The notes under the pieces: model-generated
The model's database searches: none
Seen by the model: the letters and a program-made list of their open reading frames with translations, nothing else
Told to the model about the DNA's origin: nothing
In this document: positions 17,317 through 26,593 of the stretch, piece by piece
Layout of the letters: each line of letters opens with the position of its first letter
How positions within the stretch are numbered: the first letter of the stretch is position 1
Assembly (NCBI RefSeq): GCF_023206395.1
Contig: NZ_CP066150.1
Location: 1,736,001 to 1,800,000 of the forward strand
Reading direction: 5' to 3'
Origin: Vibrio sp. ED004
Lineage (GTDB): Bacteria; Pseudomonadota; Gammaproteobacteria; Enterobacterales; Vibrionaceae
DNA length: 64,000 nt
Translations under genes and position numbers: made by a program

Positions 17317-17530
17317 CAATCCAAATCCCCTCTCAAGCCTGTTGTACCAATAGCTCACACATTCGATAAATTTCTGTTGTCGACTCGACAAATTTAATTC
17401 GTTTTCTTAGTTAAACGAAAAGCCTTAAGGTTCGCCCCGAAGCAAGCAAGGAGCCTCAGAAAAAACTGAAAGCTCAGCTAACAACTAATTTATTTGCAGT
17501 TACCAATCAGGTATTAACTAAGGAAACGCC
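17317..17530 (+). other. Leader region before rimK, no gene seen
   Basis: About 210 bases between the small-RNA terminator and rimK. It contains a CCTTAAGG palindrome and a purine-rich CGAAGCAAGCAAGGAGCCTCAG stretch near 17440-17460 that may fold locally. I recognise no known riboswitch. It probably carries the rimK promoter and 5' leader. Confidence 0.35.
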
Positions 17531-18436
17531 ATGCGTATCGCAATTCTTTCTCGCAACGAAAATCTATACTCTACTTCTCGCTTAAAAGCGGCTGGAGAAG
17601 CACGTGGTCACCAGGTCGATGTTATCGACACGCTGCACTGTGATATAGATATCGCGAGTAACAATCCGAAGATTCGCTACATGGGTGAAGAGCTACCTCA
17701 ATACGATGCTGTTATTCCACGTATTGGCGCTTCCATTACCTTTTACGGAACTGCGGTTGTTCGCCAATTCGAAATGATGGGCACTTTTTGTATCAACGAG
17801 TCAGTAGCAATCAGTCGTTCTCGCGACAAACTGCGCTCACTACAACTGTTGTCTCGTAAAGGTATTGGCTTACCAAAAACAGGTTTCGCTAGCCGCCCAG
17901 ACAAGATTCAAGACTTGATAAAAAACGTAGGTGGCGCGCCACTGGTTATCAAGCTTCTTGAAGGCACTCAAGGTATCGGCGTTGTTCTAGCAGAAACAAA
18001 CAAAGCAGCAGAAAGCGTTATCGAAGCGTTCATGGGCCTAAAAGCGAACATCTTGGTTCAAGAGTTCATTGAAGAAGCAAATGGCGCAGACATCCGTTGT
18101 TTTGTTGTTGGCAATAAAGTTATCGCAGCAATGAAGCGTCAAGCTGGTGAGGGTGAATTCCGCTCTAACCTGCACCGTGGCGGTACAGCTCAACTGGTTA
18201 AACTATCTAAAGAAGAGCGCGCTACAGCGATCAACGCGGCGAAAATCATGGGGCTAAACCTATGTGGTGTAGATATTCTACAATCTAAGAATGGCCCAGT
18301 GGTAATGGAAGTGAACTCTTCTCCAGGCCTAGAAGGTATCGAGAAAGCGACGGGTAAAGATGTAGCAGACATGATTTTCGAATTCATCGAGAAAAATGCA
18401 AAACCAAACGCTAACCGTACTCGTGGCAAAGGCTGA
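17531..18436 (+). CDS. rimK: RimK, ATP-grasp alpha-L-glutamate ligase
   Basis: A 301-residue ATP-grasp enzyme that adds glutamate residues to the C-terminus of ribosomal protein S6 and can make poly-glutamate. The N-terminal [35 protein letters not shown] and the central [18 protein letters not shown] (ATP-binding lid) are characteristic. [14 protein letters not shown] and [18 protein letters not shown] form the metal and phosphate sites. The length equals the E. coli protein. The protease-like partner follows after 32 bases, so the two form an operon. An AAGGAAACGCC site precedes the ATG. Confidence 0.95.
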   Translation: MRIAILSRNENLYSTSRLKAAGEARGHQVDVIDTLHCDIDIASNNPKIRYMGEELPQYDAVIPRIGASITFYGTAVVRQFEMMGTFCINESVAISRSRDKLRSLQLLSRKGIGLPKTGFASRPDKIQDLIKNVGGAPLVIKLLEGTQGIGVVLAETNKAAESVIEAFMGLKANILVQEFIEEANGADIRCFVVGNKVIAAMKRQAGEGEFRSNLHRGGTAQLVKLSKEERATAINAAKIMGLNLCGVDILQSKNGPVVMEVNSSPGLEGIEKATGKDVADMIFEFIEKNAKPNANRTRGKG

Positions 18437-18468
18437 TTAAACGCCGTTAACTCATGATTGGAAATAAC

Positions 18469-18897
18469 ATGAACAATAAAATGATCATAGGGAATACTGA
18501 AGCACTTTGCTTACCAGAGTTAGGGATAACTGGACTACATACACGTGTTGATACAGGGGCTAAAACCTCTTCTCTACACGTAGACAATCTACTATGTGTA
18601 AAAACAGACGGTGAGAACTTCGTGGAATTCGATCTTCACCCAGATGTGTACCACCTAGAAGAGACAGTGCGCTGCAAGGCGAAGCTGAAAACAAGCAAGA
18701 AAATCAAATCATCTAACGGCGAAGTTGAACACCGTTGTGTGATTGAAACCATGCTAAAAATCGGCGGTCAGGAATGGCCTATCGATATCACGCTAAGCAA
18801 CCGTCAAGATATGACTTATATGATGTTGCTTGGTCGTCAAGGCATGAGTGACAAAGTGATTGTCGACCCAGCGGGTGAATTCCTGCTGACTCACTAA
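18469..18897 (+). CDS. RimK-associated retropepsin-like protease (RimB type)
   Basis: A 142-residue single-domain protein of the family annotated as ATP-dependent zinc protease and related to retropepsins. THTRVDTGAKTSSLHV is close to its LHTRVDTGAKTSSLHVDN stretch, whose DTGA matches the aspartic-protease catalytic motif, and MMLLGRQGM is the conserved C-terminal turn. In Pseudomonas the RimB protein of this family works with RimK in S6 modification, and the linkage here supports the same. I choose the ATG at 18469, which has TTGGAAATAAC before it; the frame also opens at 18454. Confidence 0.8.
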   Translation: MNNKMIIGNTEALCLPELGITGLHTRVDTGAKTSSLHVDNLLCVKTDGENFVEFDLHPDVYHLEETVRCKAKLKTSKKIKSSNGEVEHRCVIETMLKIGGQEWPIDITLSNRQDMTYMMLLGRQGMSDKVIVDPAGEFLLTH

Positions 18898-18950
18898 TCC
18901 GAGTCATCGTAACCTCTCCACAGGTTATAACTAAAGCTAGTCACAACGAT

Positions 18951-18980
18951 ATAAGGCCAGTCTCATGACTGGCCTTATTG
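18951..18980 (+). terminator. Strong bidirectional terminator
   Basis: ATAAGGCCAGTC pairs with GACTGGCCTTAT across a four-base loop, between the convergent rimK operon and the metallo-hydrolase gene. Confidence 0.85.
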
Positions 18981-19026
18981 CATTCTATTCTTTAATTTCT
19001 ATTTTCTGCTTTTACTTTGGGTTTAT

Positions 19027-19821
19027 CTATTTCTTGGATTTACCATGAGACTGAAAACCAAAACGCCAAATCGATAACAGCAGTTTCTTGGCTTTGATTT
19101 TGGTTACCCGCCAATGCGTCACAGGTCTTCTTGGAGCGCTCATCAATAAGTGCTCAAAGGCTGTCTGACTAAAATCGACTTGCCCTCCATGCGCCACCAG
19201 CAAGGTATCCAGCTGCATGTCATAGATACGAGATACTGACTCTCGGTACTTATTAGGATGAAAGATAGGGAAAGGCGGAATCAGTTTCTTTTTCACTTCC
19301 ACCATTAGGTCTGCCACATAAGCAACACTGTGAGATGGGCAATAAACAGAGAGATCTCTGTCAGTGTGCCCCGGTGTTTCTAGAACCAACCAATCATCAA
19401 AACCCGGAATACTCTCACCATCCGACAGCTTGTAGTCCGGCTTTAACTTCCTCGAATACCATAGGTTTGCTTTAGGCTTCCCTAAGCGATTCGCCATCCA
19501 TCGTGCCAGCGCCAGATCCGTCAAATGCATCAAGATACCATCAATACCGTGATACCAGTCTTTGTCTCGGTTTGCTGCCACCAAGTAACAGTTCGTTAGC
19601 TTTCTGAGCTTATGCGCTGCTCCTGCGTGATCAGGATGCATGTGTGTCACCAAAACCGTGTGTAGATCAGAAAAATCACGCATAAGCTCGGTTTCAATGA
19701 AAGTCTTCAAATGCGGGATGTCGGCTCGACATGCGCCATCAAGCAACAGTAATTTGTCTGGGTACTCCACCAAGTAGATCTCTTGGATGTAACCTTTAAT
19801 GGTATGCAGCTGCAAACCCAC
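19027..19821 (-). CDS. Metallo-beta-lactamase-fold hydrolase
   Basis: A 264-residue cytoplasmic protein. The zinc motif is VTHMHPDHAGAAH (HxHxDH form). ETPGHTDRDLSVYC supplies the next His, AYVADLMVE the bridging Asp and LLVAHGG the last His, so the metal site is complete. The set matches the glyoxalase-II/MBL branch. There is no signal peptide. The C-terminus is basic (KIKAKKLLLSIWRFGFQSHGKSKK) and may be surface-bound. It stands alone, and no substrate can be assigned. Confidence 0.8.
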   Translation of the reverse strand: MGLQLHTIKGYIQEIYLVEYPDKLLLLDGACRADIPHLKTFIETELMRDFSDLHTVLVTHMHPDHAGAAHKLRKLTNCYLVAANRDKDWYHGIDGILMHLTDLALARWMANRLGKPKANLWYSRKLKPDYKLSDGESIPGFDDWLVLETPGHTDRDLSVYCPSHSVAYVADLMVEVKKKLIPPFPIFHPNKYRESVSRIYDMQLDTLLVAHGGQVDFSQTAFEHLLMSAPRRPVTHWRVTKIKAKKLLLSIWRFGFQSHGKSKK

Positions 19822-20179
19822 TCCTTGTGATAAACCAACTGGTCAGACCTATACCATAGCAAATCCAATTTCAATTGTGATCATTTTGTTAACACAACAA
19901 CCTGAAACCGGATAGAGAACTCGAATCAAGATTTCTATTGGTATCCACAACGTTTCTCAACTCAACTCAGAACAATGGGAACACATTCCAAAGATGCTCA
20001 TCTATTTCATCCGATATTTTTCAGCATTATCGAATGCCCTCAGTGCCGTAAACCTTGCTCTATAGGCCTTGCGATTCAAGCTGCCAATACCATTTATCGT
20101 GACGACAAAACATGTGATTTGTTGACCTGAGTTATTAGGACTATATATGCGCCTCTAATTTATTGTCTGAGTGCTATAC
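19822..20179. other. Intergenic region without a gene
   Basis: About 350 bases between two divergent genes. I see no open frame with a start site and no strong hairpin. A TTGTGATCATTTTGTTAACAC stretch near 19875 has half of a CRP-like site but poor symmetry. It presumably holds both promoters. Confidence 0.4.
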
Positions 20180-20782
20180 ATGAACCAATTAATCGATGCT
20201 CTTTCTACCCAAGGTTATTTCGTTTGGGATGACTTCTTAACTCAAGAAGAAGTGGTGGCATTGAGGGATTGCATTCCAGAGAACTGGAAAAAGGCTAGGA
20301 TTGGCCGTAACGATGACGTAGCGCGAGAAGCGACGATTCGTAGTGACAAAATTCAGTGGGTACGCCGTGACATGGGCGAACCAGCATCTCTGTTCCTAGA
20401 CAAAATGGAACAAATTCGTTTAGAAGCAAACCAAGCGTTCTTTTTAGGTTTGTTTGAATACGAAGCGCACTTCGCGAAATACGAAAAAGGTGACTTCTAC
20501 CAGAAGCACTTAGACTGCTTTAAAGGCAATGAGAACCGCCGCCTGACCACTGTGTTCTACATGAATGACGAATGGTCTGAGGAAGATGCAGGTGAACTTG
20601 TGGTTTACGACTTGAAAGACAATCATATCGCGACCATTCCACCAAAGTCAGGCCGCTTATTTGTGTTCTTATCTGAACAGTTCCCACACGAGGTACTGCC
20701 GACAAACACAGAGCGATTCAGTATTGCTGGTTGGTTCCGTATTAACGGCGTGAAAGACAACCAACTCGATATCGCACACTAA
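20180..20782 (+). CDS. 2OG-Fe(II) oxygenase (prolyl-4-hydroxylase/SM-20 type)
   Basis: A 200-residue non-heme iron dioxygenase. The iron ligands are seen in FYQKHLDCFKG (HxD) and FPHEVLPT (second His), and FSIAGWFRIN supplies the Arg that binds 2-oxoglutarate. FYMNDEWSEEDAGELVVYD is the usual jelly-roll strand between them. Bacterial relatives hydroxylate proline in translation factors or other proteins; the target here is unknown. The ATG at 20180 is preferred over a GTG nine bases upstream. A strong terminator follows. Confidence 0.85.
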   Translation: MNQLIDALSTQGYFVWDDFLTQEEVVALRDCIPENWKKARIGRNDDVAREATIRSDKIQWVRRDMGEPASLFLDKMEQIRLEANQAFFLGLFEYEAHFAKYEKGDFYQKHLDCFKGNENRRLTTVFYMNDEWSEEDAGELVVYDLKDNHIATIPPKSGRLFVFLSEQFPHEVLPTNTERFSIAGWFRINGVKDNQLDIAH

Positions 20783-20816
20783 AACAAAGCAGATTGTTAC
20801 AAGCTCTAGCTCATTC

Positions 20817-20845
20817 AAAGCCTCTCATTCGAGAGGCTTTTTTAT
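20817..20845 (+). terminator. Intrinsic terminator after the oxygenase gene
   Basis: AAAGCCTCTC pairs with GAGAGGCTTT across four bases, followed by TTTATTG. Confidence 0.9.
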
Positions 20846-21076
20846 TGAACGAACATTGAACAACAAACCTCTTAAAAACCACACGTAATAAATATCAAAA
20901 CCATCAATAACTTTTCTCTTAAATCAAATCGAAATGAATCTTTCATAGCAGTGAAACGGTTTAGCCACGTAAGTGAAATACGCCCTGTTCAAGATAGCTT
21001 AAAACGACACCCCTACCGTCTCGTTAACACACTCATCCAATACCTCGACATCGATTTCATCCAAAAGGAAACGAAG

Positions 21077-22369
21077 ATGAATAAGCTAATTTTGGCAGGC
21101 GTTCTTTCTGCAACAGCAGCAATGCCAGCGTTCGCAACGACTCAAGTCACTTGGTGGCACGCAATGGGCGGCCAACTTGGAGAAACCGTAAACAAAATTG
21201 CGACCGACTTTAATGCGTCACAAGATGATTACGAGATCACGCCAATCTACAAAGGTTCATACACAGAGACCTTAACAGCAGGTATCGCGGCATACCGAGC
21301 AGGTGAAGCACCCAATATTCTACAAGTTTTCGATGCTGGCGCAGCAACCATCATGAATGCGAAAGGCGTCGCGAAACCGGTACAGGATATTTTGGTTGAG
21401 TCGGGCTACAACTTTAATTCAAACGACTACCTAGCCGGCGTTCGTAACTTCTATGCAGACAACCAAGGCAAGATGGTTGGTATGCCTTTCAACAGTTCGA
21501 CACCAGTTCTTTACTACAACAAAGACCTTCTCGCGGAAGTCGGTGCTGACGCGCCCAAAACTTATGAAGAACTAGAAGTCGTTGCTAAAAAGCTGAAGAC
21601 AGAAGGACACATCGCGTTTTCTCAATCTCTGACGCCGTGGATTATGTTCGAGAACTTTAAATCTCGCCACAATCTTCCGGTCGCGGACCAAAACAACGGC
21701 TACGATGGCTTATCCACTAAGATCATGTTCAACACCAAAGACATGATGATGCACGTTAGCAAGATGAAAGAGTGGTCAGACCTAGGTTACTACAAGTATT
21801 ACGGCAGCGACTGGGATGCAAACCAAACCCCTTTCGAGCGCCAAGAAGTGGCAATGTGGATGGGTTCTTCAGGCTCATTCGGTGGCTTACGTAACCGCGT
21901 ACCTTTCGAATTAGGCACAACATACCTTCCATACTGGAAATCGGTTAACCCAGATGCTGGCTTAACCTTCATTGGTGGTGCGGCTCTGTTTGCACTCAAT
22001 GGCCATGACCAACAACAAGACAAAGGTGTCGCAGCGTTCTTTGATTACCTAACTAAGCCTGAAACTCAGGTTTATTGGCATAAGACCACTGGCTATGTAC
22101 CTGTCACAACCGCTGCATATGACCTAGCGAAAGAGTCTGGCTATTACAACGAACAACCAGACGCAGAAGTGGGCGTCAAGCAGTTAAGCCTAGAATCGGG
22201 CGAATGGACTAAGGGTTACCGCTTAGGTTACTACCCTCAGATTCGTGAAGTAATGCATCGTGAATTCGACAACATCTTCTCTGACCGCTCTAGCGTCGAG
22301 AACAGCCTCAATAAAGTCGAAGATGAGAGCAGCAAACTGCTGAAACGCTTCGCTCGTACAATGAACTAA
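21077..22369 (+). CDS. ugpB: UgpB, glycerol-3-phosphate/glycerophosphodiester-binding protein
   Basis: A 430-residue periplasmic solute-binding protein. The signal peptide is MNKLILAGVLSATAAMPAFA. TQVTWWHAMGGQLGETVNKIATDFN opens the mature domain and matches UgpB closely, as do VGMPFNSSTPVLYYNKDL and the late TGYVPVTTAAYDL. It delivers sn-glycerol-3-phosphate and glycerophosphodiesters to UgpAE. I set the start at 21077, which has AAAAGGAAACGAAG before it and begins the signal peptide; the open frame runs 42 codons further upstream without merit. First gene of the ugpBAECQ run. Confidence 0.92.
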   Translation: MNKLILAGVLSATAAMPAFATTQVTWWHAMGGQLGETVNKIATDFNASQDDYEITPIYKGSYTETLTAGIAAYRAGEAPNILQVFDAGAATIMNAKGVAKPVQDILVESGYNFNSNDYLAGVRNFYADNQGKMVGMPFNSSTPVLYYNKDLLAEVGADAPKTYEELEVVAKKLKTEGHIAFSQSLTPWIMFENFKSRHNLPVADQNNGYDGLSTKIMFNTKDMMMHVSKMKEWSDLGYYKYYGSDWDANQTPFERQEVAMWMGSSGSFGGLRNRVPFELGTTYLPYWKSVNPDAGLTFIGGAALFALNGHDQQQDKGVAAFFDYLTKPETQVYWHKTTGYVPVTTAAYDLAKESGYYNEQPDAEVGVKQLSLESGEWTKGYRLGYYPQIREVMHREFDNIFSDRSSVENSLNKVEDESSKLLKRFARTMN

Positions 22370-22607
22370 TTTAGCTTTTTAACCAAAGCAGATTACTGGG
22401 CTAAAGGCTTAACAACCCAAAGCTGTTCATTGCTCCTCAACACTTGTCACTGCGTCATTAAAACGTAACTGCAAGGTGTGAGGAGATTCTTCACTCACGC
22501 CATTTCTTGCTCCAAAAACTACAACTCAATTGGAAGCATGCCTTGTTATAGCGCGATTGGTCACGAAAACTAACAGTGGTTCAAGCCACTCATTTTGGGA
22601 TTACCCT

Positions 22608-23489
22608 GTGGAACGACGTCAGCAATTCTTTCACTCTCCGCTGCCTTACCTATTTTTGGCGCCTCAGATACTCATCATTGCGGTTTTCTTTATCTACCCT
22701 GCAGCAAAGGCGGTTTACCTTTCCTTTATGCTGGAAGACCCTTGGGGCACCTCTTCGCTCTTCGTGTGGTTCGAAAACTATCAAATGCTATTTGAATCGA
22801 GCGAGTATCTAAGCTCGATTGGTTTCACCTTAATGTTCGCAATCGTGGTCTCTTTTTTATCGCTTGCCTTAGCGCTGCTGCTCGCCGTAAAAGCCGACAA
22901 CATCATTCATGGACAAGGGGCTTACAAAGTCACCCTCACTTGGGTATATGCCGTTGCTCCCGCGATTGCAGGCGTTATCGGAGCTTTCCTGTTTAACCCG
23001 CACATTGGCGTGTTCACGGAGATATTTGCAGTGGTGGGTTGGGATTTCAGCTTCCAGACCGATCCTGTGGATGCCACGTTGGCTCTGATATTGGTGTCGG
23101 TGTGGAAACAAGTTTCGGTGAATTTCATCTACTTTCTGGCTGGGCTTCAATCGATCTCTTACGCCGTAAAAGAAGCGGCGATGCTGGATTGCGTCAGCGA
23201 CTCAAAACGTTTCTGGACCATTACTTTCCCGCTACTCGCGCCAACTGGATTTTTCCTACTGGTCATCAACCTCACCTACTCGTTCTTTGAAACCTTTGGC
23301 GTAATCGACACCATGACCAATGGCGGCCCGGGTGGCGGCACTACGTCGTTAGTGTACAAGGTGTATCGAGATGGGTTTGTTGGCGCAGATTTGGGTGGCA
23401 GCTCTGCGCAATCAGTTGTGTTGTTGCTACTGGTGCTCACTCTTACATTTATCCAGTTTCGCGTTGTAGAAAAGCGTGTTCATTACTAG
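22608..23489 (+). CDS. ugpA: UgpA, ABC transporter permease
   Basis: A 293-residue inner-membrane permease of the MalF-like type with six hydrophobic helices. LPYLFLAPQILIIAVFFIYPA opens it as in UgpA. The cytoplasmic EAAMLDCVSDSKRFWTITFPLLAPT loop is the EAA motif that touches the ATPase UgpC. I place the start at GTG 22608 (TTTGGGATT just upstream), which gives the length of E. coli UgpA. The open frame extends upstream to a TTG at 22530. It pairs with UgpE. Confidence 0.9.
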   Translation: MERRQQFFHSPLPYLFLAPQILIIAVFFIYPAAKAVYLSFMLEDPWGTSSLFVWFENYQMLFESSEYLSSIGFTLMFAIVVSFLSLALALLLAVKADNIIHGQGAYKVTLTWVYAVAPAIAGVIGAFLFNPHIGVFTEIFAVVGWDFSFQTDPVDATLALILVSVWKQVSVNFIYFLAGLQSISYAVKEAAMLDCVSDSKRFWTITFPLLAPTGFFLLVINLTYSFFETFGVIDTMTNGGPGGGTTSLVYKVYRDGFVGADLGGSSAQSVVLLLLVLTLTFIQFRVVEKRVHY

Positions 23490-23527
23490 CCGACTACAGC
23501 TAGGTTTTAACGCGACAGGAGTTATTT

Positions 23528-24370
23528 ATGAAAAGTAATAAGGTCTCTGACCACCTAATTTTAATTGCTGGGATGCTGTTTATGTTAGTCCCTATCTGGC
23601 TAATCTTCGCCAGCTCAACGCATAACCCGAACACCATTGTCAGCGAAGGCCTGCAATGGCTTCCAGGCGATAACTTTACGGCCATTTATAGCGAAGCTTG
23701 GAACAAAAGCATGGGCTTCAGTGGCGAAGTCACCGCCAGCAAAATGATCGCCAACTCAATGATCATGGGGTTAGGTTTTGCGATCGGTAAGATCATCATT
23801 TCGATGATGGCGGCGTATGCTTTGGTTTATTTTAGACTGCCTTATGCGACAGCTTGGTTCTGGTTGATCTTCGTAACCCTGCTGCTGCCATTAGAAGTGC
23901 GCATTATCCCCTCCTATGAAGTTGTCGCAGGGCTTGGGCTGCTTAATAGCTATACAGGATTGATTCTACCTCTGATCGCATCCGCCACCGCGACCTTCTT
24001 TTTTAGGCAGTTCTTCAAAACCATTCCCGATGAATTATTAGAAGCCGCACAATTAGACAACGCAGGCCCGTTTCGATTCTTTGTCGACATCTTACTGCCA
24101 CTGTCTAAAACCATGATCGCCGCTATCTTCATCATCATGTTTGTAGTGGGTTGGAACCAATATCTTTGGCCAATCATGATGACCACGGACGAAGGCTACA
24201 ACACCATCGTGATGGGCATCAAACAAGTACTCAACAACATCAATGAAACCAGTTTACCGCGCTACGACTATGTTTTTGCCATGGTGATTTTAGCCATGTT
24301 GCCACCCGTTTTAGTGGTGGTTGTATTTCAGCGTTGGTTTGTAAAAGGGCTAGTAGAAAGTGAAAAATAA
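23528..24370 (+). CDS. ugpE: UgpE, ABC transporter permease
   Basis: A 280-residue inner-membrane permease of the MalG-like type, forming the channel with UgpA. It starts with LILIAGMLFMLVPIWLIFASSTHNPNTIVSEGLQWLPGDN, close to UgpE. The EAAQLDNAGPFRFFVDILLPLSKTM segment is the EAA loop for ATPase contact. An AGGAG site lies seven bases before the ATG. The last codons overlap the possible GTG start of ugpC, so the two are translationally linked. Confidence 0.92.
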   Translation: MKSNKVSDHLILIAGMLFMLVPIWLIFASSTHNPNTIVSEGLQWLPGDNFTAIYSEAWNKSMGFSGEVTASKMIANSMIMGLGFAIGKIIISMMAAYALVYFRLPYATAWFWLIFVTLLLPLEVRIIPSYEVVAGLGLLNSYTGLILPLIASATATFFFRQFFKTIPDELLEAAQLDNAGPFRFFVDILLPLSKTMIAAIFIIMFVVGWNQYLWPIMMTTDEGYNTIVMGIKQVLNNINETSLPRYDYVFAMVILAMLPPVLVVVVFQRWFVKGLVESEK

Positions 24371-25658
24371 TAACGACACAAATCAAATGAACGATAACCG
24401 CATTCAATCACTCGATGAGTACAAGATGTCTCACCCAGCTTCTCCGCAAAAATCAGAGGACACCCCGATGCCAAAGTTAAAACAAACGTTAGGGCACACC
24501 CAAGCCACTCACAACCATACGCACAAAGCAGCTACCATGTTAAGCATCAAAAACTTGGTAAAGACTTATGAGAACGGTCATCGTGCAGTGAAAGATGTCT
24601 CGCTTGATATCAAAAAAGGTGAGTTCCTTGTATTGGTTGGTCCTTCGGGCTGCGGCAAGTCTTCAATTCTGCGTTCTATCGCAGGCTTGGAAAGCATCTC
24701 TGGCGGTGAGATTCACTTGGGTGGTCGTCGTGTTGATAACGAAAAACCGGCACTGCGTGATATCGCCATGGTCTTTCAGAATTACGCGCTCTACCCTCAC
24801 ATGACGGTGTATAAAAACTTGGCTTATGGTTTAAAAAACCGAGGTGTCAGCCAACATGTGATTGAAGAGAAGATTGAGAAAGTCGCCAAGACACTCAAAA
24901 TCGAAGAGTACCTAGACCGCAAACCAGCAAAACTTTCTGGTGGCCAACGCCAGCGTGTTGCCATGGGACGTGCGATCGTACGCGACCCTCAACTGTTCCT
25001 GTTTGATGAGCCTTTATCTAACCTCGATGCCTCGCTGCGCGCTCACATGAGATTAGAAATCAAAAAGCTACAACGCGAGCTAGGCGTGACCAGTGTTTAC
25101 GTGACTCACGACCAAGTCGAAGCCATGACACTAGCCGATAGAATCGTGGTTCTCAAAAAAGGTCAGATAAAACAAGTTGGCACACCAAGAGAAGTCTACC
25201 ACCAGCCTGCCAGTACCTTTGTGGCAAGCTTCATTGGCAGCCCCGCGATGAACTTCTTAACTGCCACGCTCGATGATGGCTATCTTGAAATCGGCGATCA
25301 ACAAATGTATCTGCCAGAGTACGCTCACGTTAAAGATGCGACTATCACGCTTGGCATTCGCCCTGAACACTCTGAGGTTTGTTCCGAATTGAAGATGAAC
25401 ACCTTGCCTCTCGAACTGCGTATCAGTGTGGTTGAGCCGTTGGGGCCGAATCAATTAGTTCATGGCCTTGTTAACGACCAACCCTTTATCGCCGTCACGC
25501 CAGAAACGACACTATGCCAAGTACTGCCGCTCGGATTAAGCATCGATAAATCCAACCTACATATTTTTGATGGCCGCGGGAAGCGTATTCAGCCGAATAA
25601 CTTCACCTCACAAGAGTTACACGAAGAGACAACAAGCTTAACGACGGCTCTAGCTTAA
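24360..25658 (+). CDS. ugpC: UgpC, ABC transporter ATPase with possible N-terminal extension
   Basis: A 432-codon frame whose core from the ATG at 24538 is a normal 373-residue UgpC/MalK-type ATPase: Walker A GPSGCGKSS, Q-loop VFQNYALYPHMTVYKN, signature LSGGQRQRVAMGRAIVRDPQLFLFDEP (with Walker B) and a C-terminal TOBE-like regulatory domain. Upstream of this, the frame stays open for 59 codons back to a GTG inside ugpE, coding a His-, Gln- and Thr-rich stretch. An ATG at 24469 with CAGAGG before it is another possible start. The true start is therefore unclear. The transporter imports glycerol-3-phosphate. Confidence 0.88.
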   Translation: MKNNNDTNQMNDNRIQSLDEYKMSHPASPQKSEDTPMPKLKQTLGHTQATHNHTHKAATMLSIKNLVKTYENGHRAVKDVSLDIKKGEFLVLVGPSGCGKSSILRSIAGLESISGGEIHLGGRRVDNEKPALRDIAMVFQNYALYPHMTVYKNLAYGLKNRGVSQHVIEEKIEKVAKTLKIEEYLDRKPAKLSGGQRQRVAMGRAIVRDPQLFLFDEPLSNLDASLRAHMRLEIKKLQRELGVTSVYVTHDQVEAMTLADRIVVLKKGQIKQVGTPREVYHQPASTFVASFIGSPAMNFLTATLDDGYLEIGDQQMYLPEYAHVKDATITLGIRPEHSEVCSELKMNTLPLELRISVVEPLGPNQLVHGLVNDQPFIAVTPETTLCQVLPLGLSIDKSNLHIFDGRGKRIQPNNFTSQELHEETTSLTTALA

Positions 25659-25714
25659 TGGAGTACACTGATATTTAATGCGTTTTTACGGTGCGTCTTT
25701 AAGAAGGATTAATT

Positions 25715-26434
25715 ATGTCGTCTATCATCGTAGGTCATCGGGGTGTAGCTGGTACTCACCCGGAAAATACCAAAGCAAGCATTGAACAAGCCGCTAAACT
25801 CGGTTTGAAATGGATTGAAGTAGATATTCAGCCAACTCAGGATGATCAACTTGTGGTTTGTCATGACCACACTCTTGAGCGCTGCAGCGATGGCAAAGGG
25901 CGTGTTGATGAACATACCCTTGCCGAATTGCGTCAGCTCGATTTTGGTAGTTGGAAGTCTGAGCAATTCGCTGGAGAGAAAATACTGACGTTGGAAGAGT
26001 TACTCGCTCTTGTTGAGCAGTACGATCTCAGCGTTAACTTGGAGATCAAAGTCGATAGCCGACACCAAGCACCTCATGTGGTGGATCTGCTGCATTCAGA
26101 ACTGATTCGTTCAAACCTCGATACCGACCGAGTGCTGCTTTCAAGCTTCAGCCATCAAGTGGTTGCTGAAATGGCTCGTCACCTGCCAAGATATCGCGTT
26201 GGTGTGATCACAGAGCAATTAACGCAAGACGATTTACTGCTGATTAATGAAGTAGAAGCGTTCAGCTGCCACATGAATTACGAACACGTGATTCAAAGCG
26301 ATCTTGATACGCTCAGCGAAGCGAACATTCAAACATGGTGCTACACCGTAAACGATTCATCTCGCTTCGAATTTCTCTCAAATGTGGACGCGGTATTCAC
26401 TGATTTTCCAAATAAATTCAGCTCGATAAATTGA
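25715..26434 (+). CDS. ugpQ: UgpQ, glycerophosphodiester phosphodiesterase
   Basis: A 239-residue cytoplasmic GDPD enzyme that cleaves glycerophosphodiesters to glycerol-3-phosphate and an alcohol. GHRGVAGTHPENT holds the catalytic His-Arg, and WIEVDIQPTQDDQLVVCHDHTLERCSDGKG holds the Glu-Asp metal site and the second His. The length matches E. coli UgpQ. An AAGAAGGATTA site precedes the ATG. It ends the ugp operon, and a hairpin follows after about 80 bases. Confidence 0.93.
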   Translation: MSSIIVGHRGVAGTHPENTKASIEQAAKLGLKWIEVDIQPTQDDQLVVCHDHTLERCSDGKGRVDEHTLAELRQLDFGSWKSEQFAGEKILTLEELLALVEQYDLSVNLEIKVDSRHQAPHVVDLLHSELIRSNLDTDRVLLSSFSHQVVAEMARHLPRYRVGVITEQLTQDDLLLINEVEAFSCHMNYEHVIQSDLDTLSEANIQTWCYTVNDSSRFEFLSNVDAVFTDFPNKFSSIN

Positions 26435-26512
26435 CCCCGCAAATACAATAAAAGTCACCCTGAGAGACTTTAAAATTAACCTCTAGAAACCTCAAAATTA
26501 GGTAGCAAACAC

Positions 26513-26544
26513 AAGTGAGTAGGAGTACATTCCGCTACTCACTT
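26513..26544 (+). terminator. Hairpin after ugpQ
   Basis: AAGTGAGTAG pairs with CTACTCACTT around a 12-base loop, followed by TGGTTTC. A likely terminator, though the T tract is poor. Confidence 0.6.
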
Positions 26545-26593
26545 GGTTTCATTAGCTCGCTCTATTCAGACAGCTTCATTGGTTACTTAATTT

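Noticed and set aside
19870..19895. CRP-like site TTGTGATCATTTTGTTAACAC
   Set aside because: Only the left half fits TGTGA; the right half is too weak to call.
20940..20965. CTTTCAT near the ugp promoter as a Pho box
   Set aside because: Only one half resembles the PhoB repeat; the second half at the right spacing does not match, so I could not support it although ugp is often PhoB-controlled.
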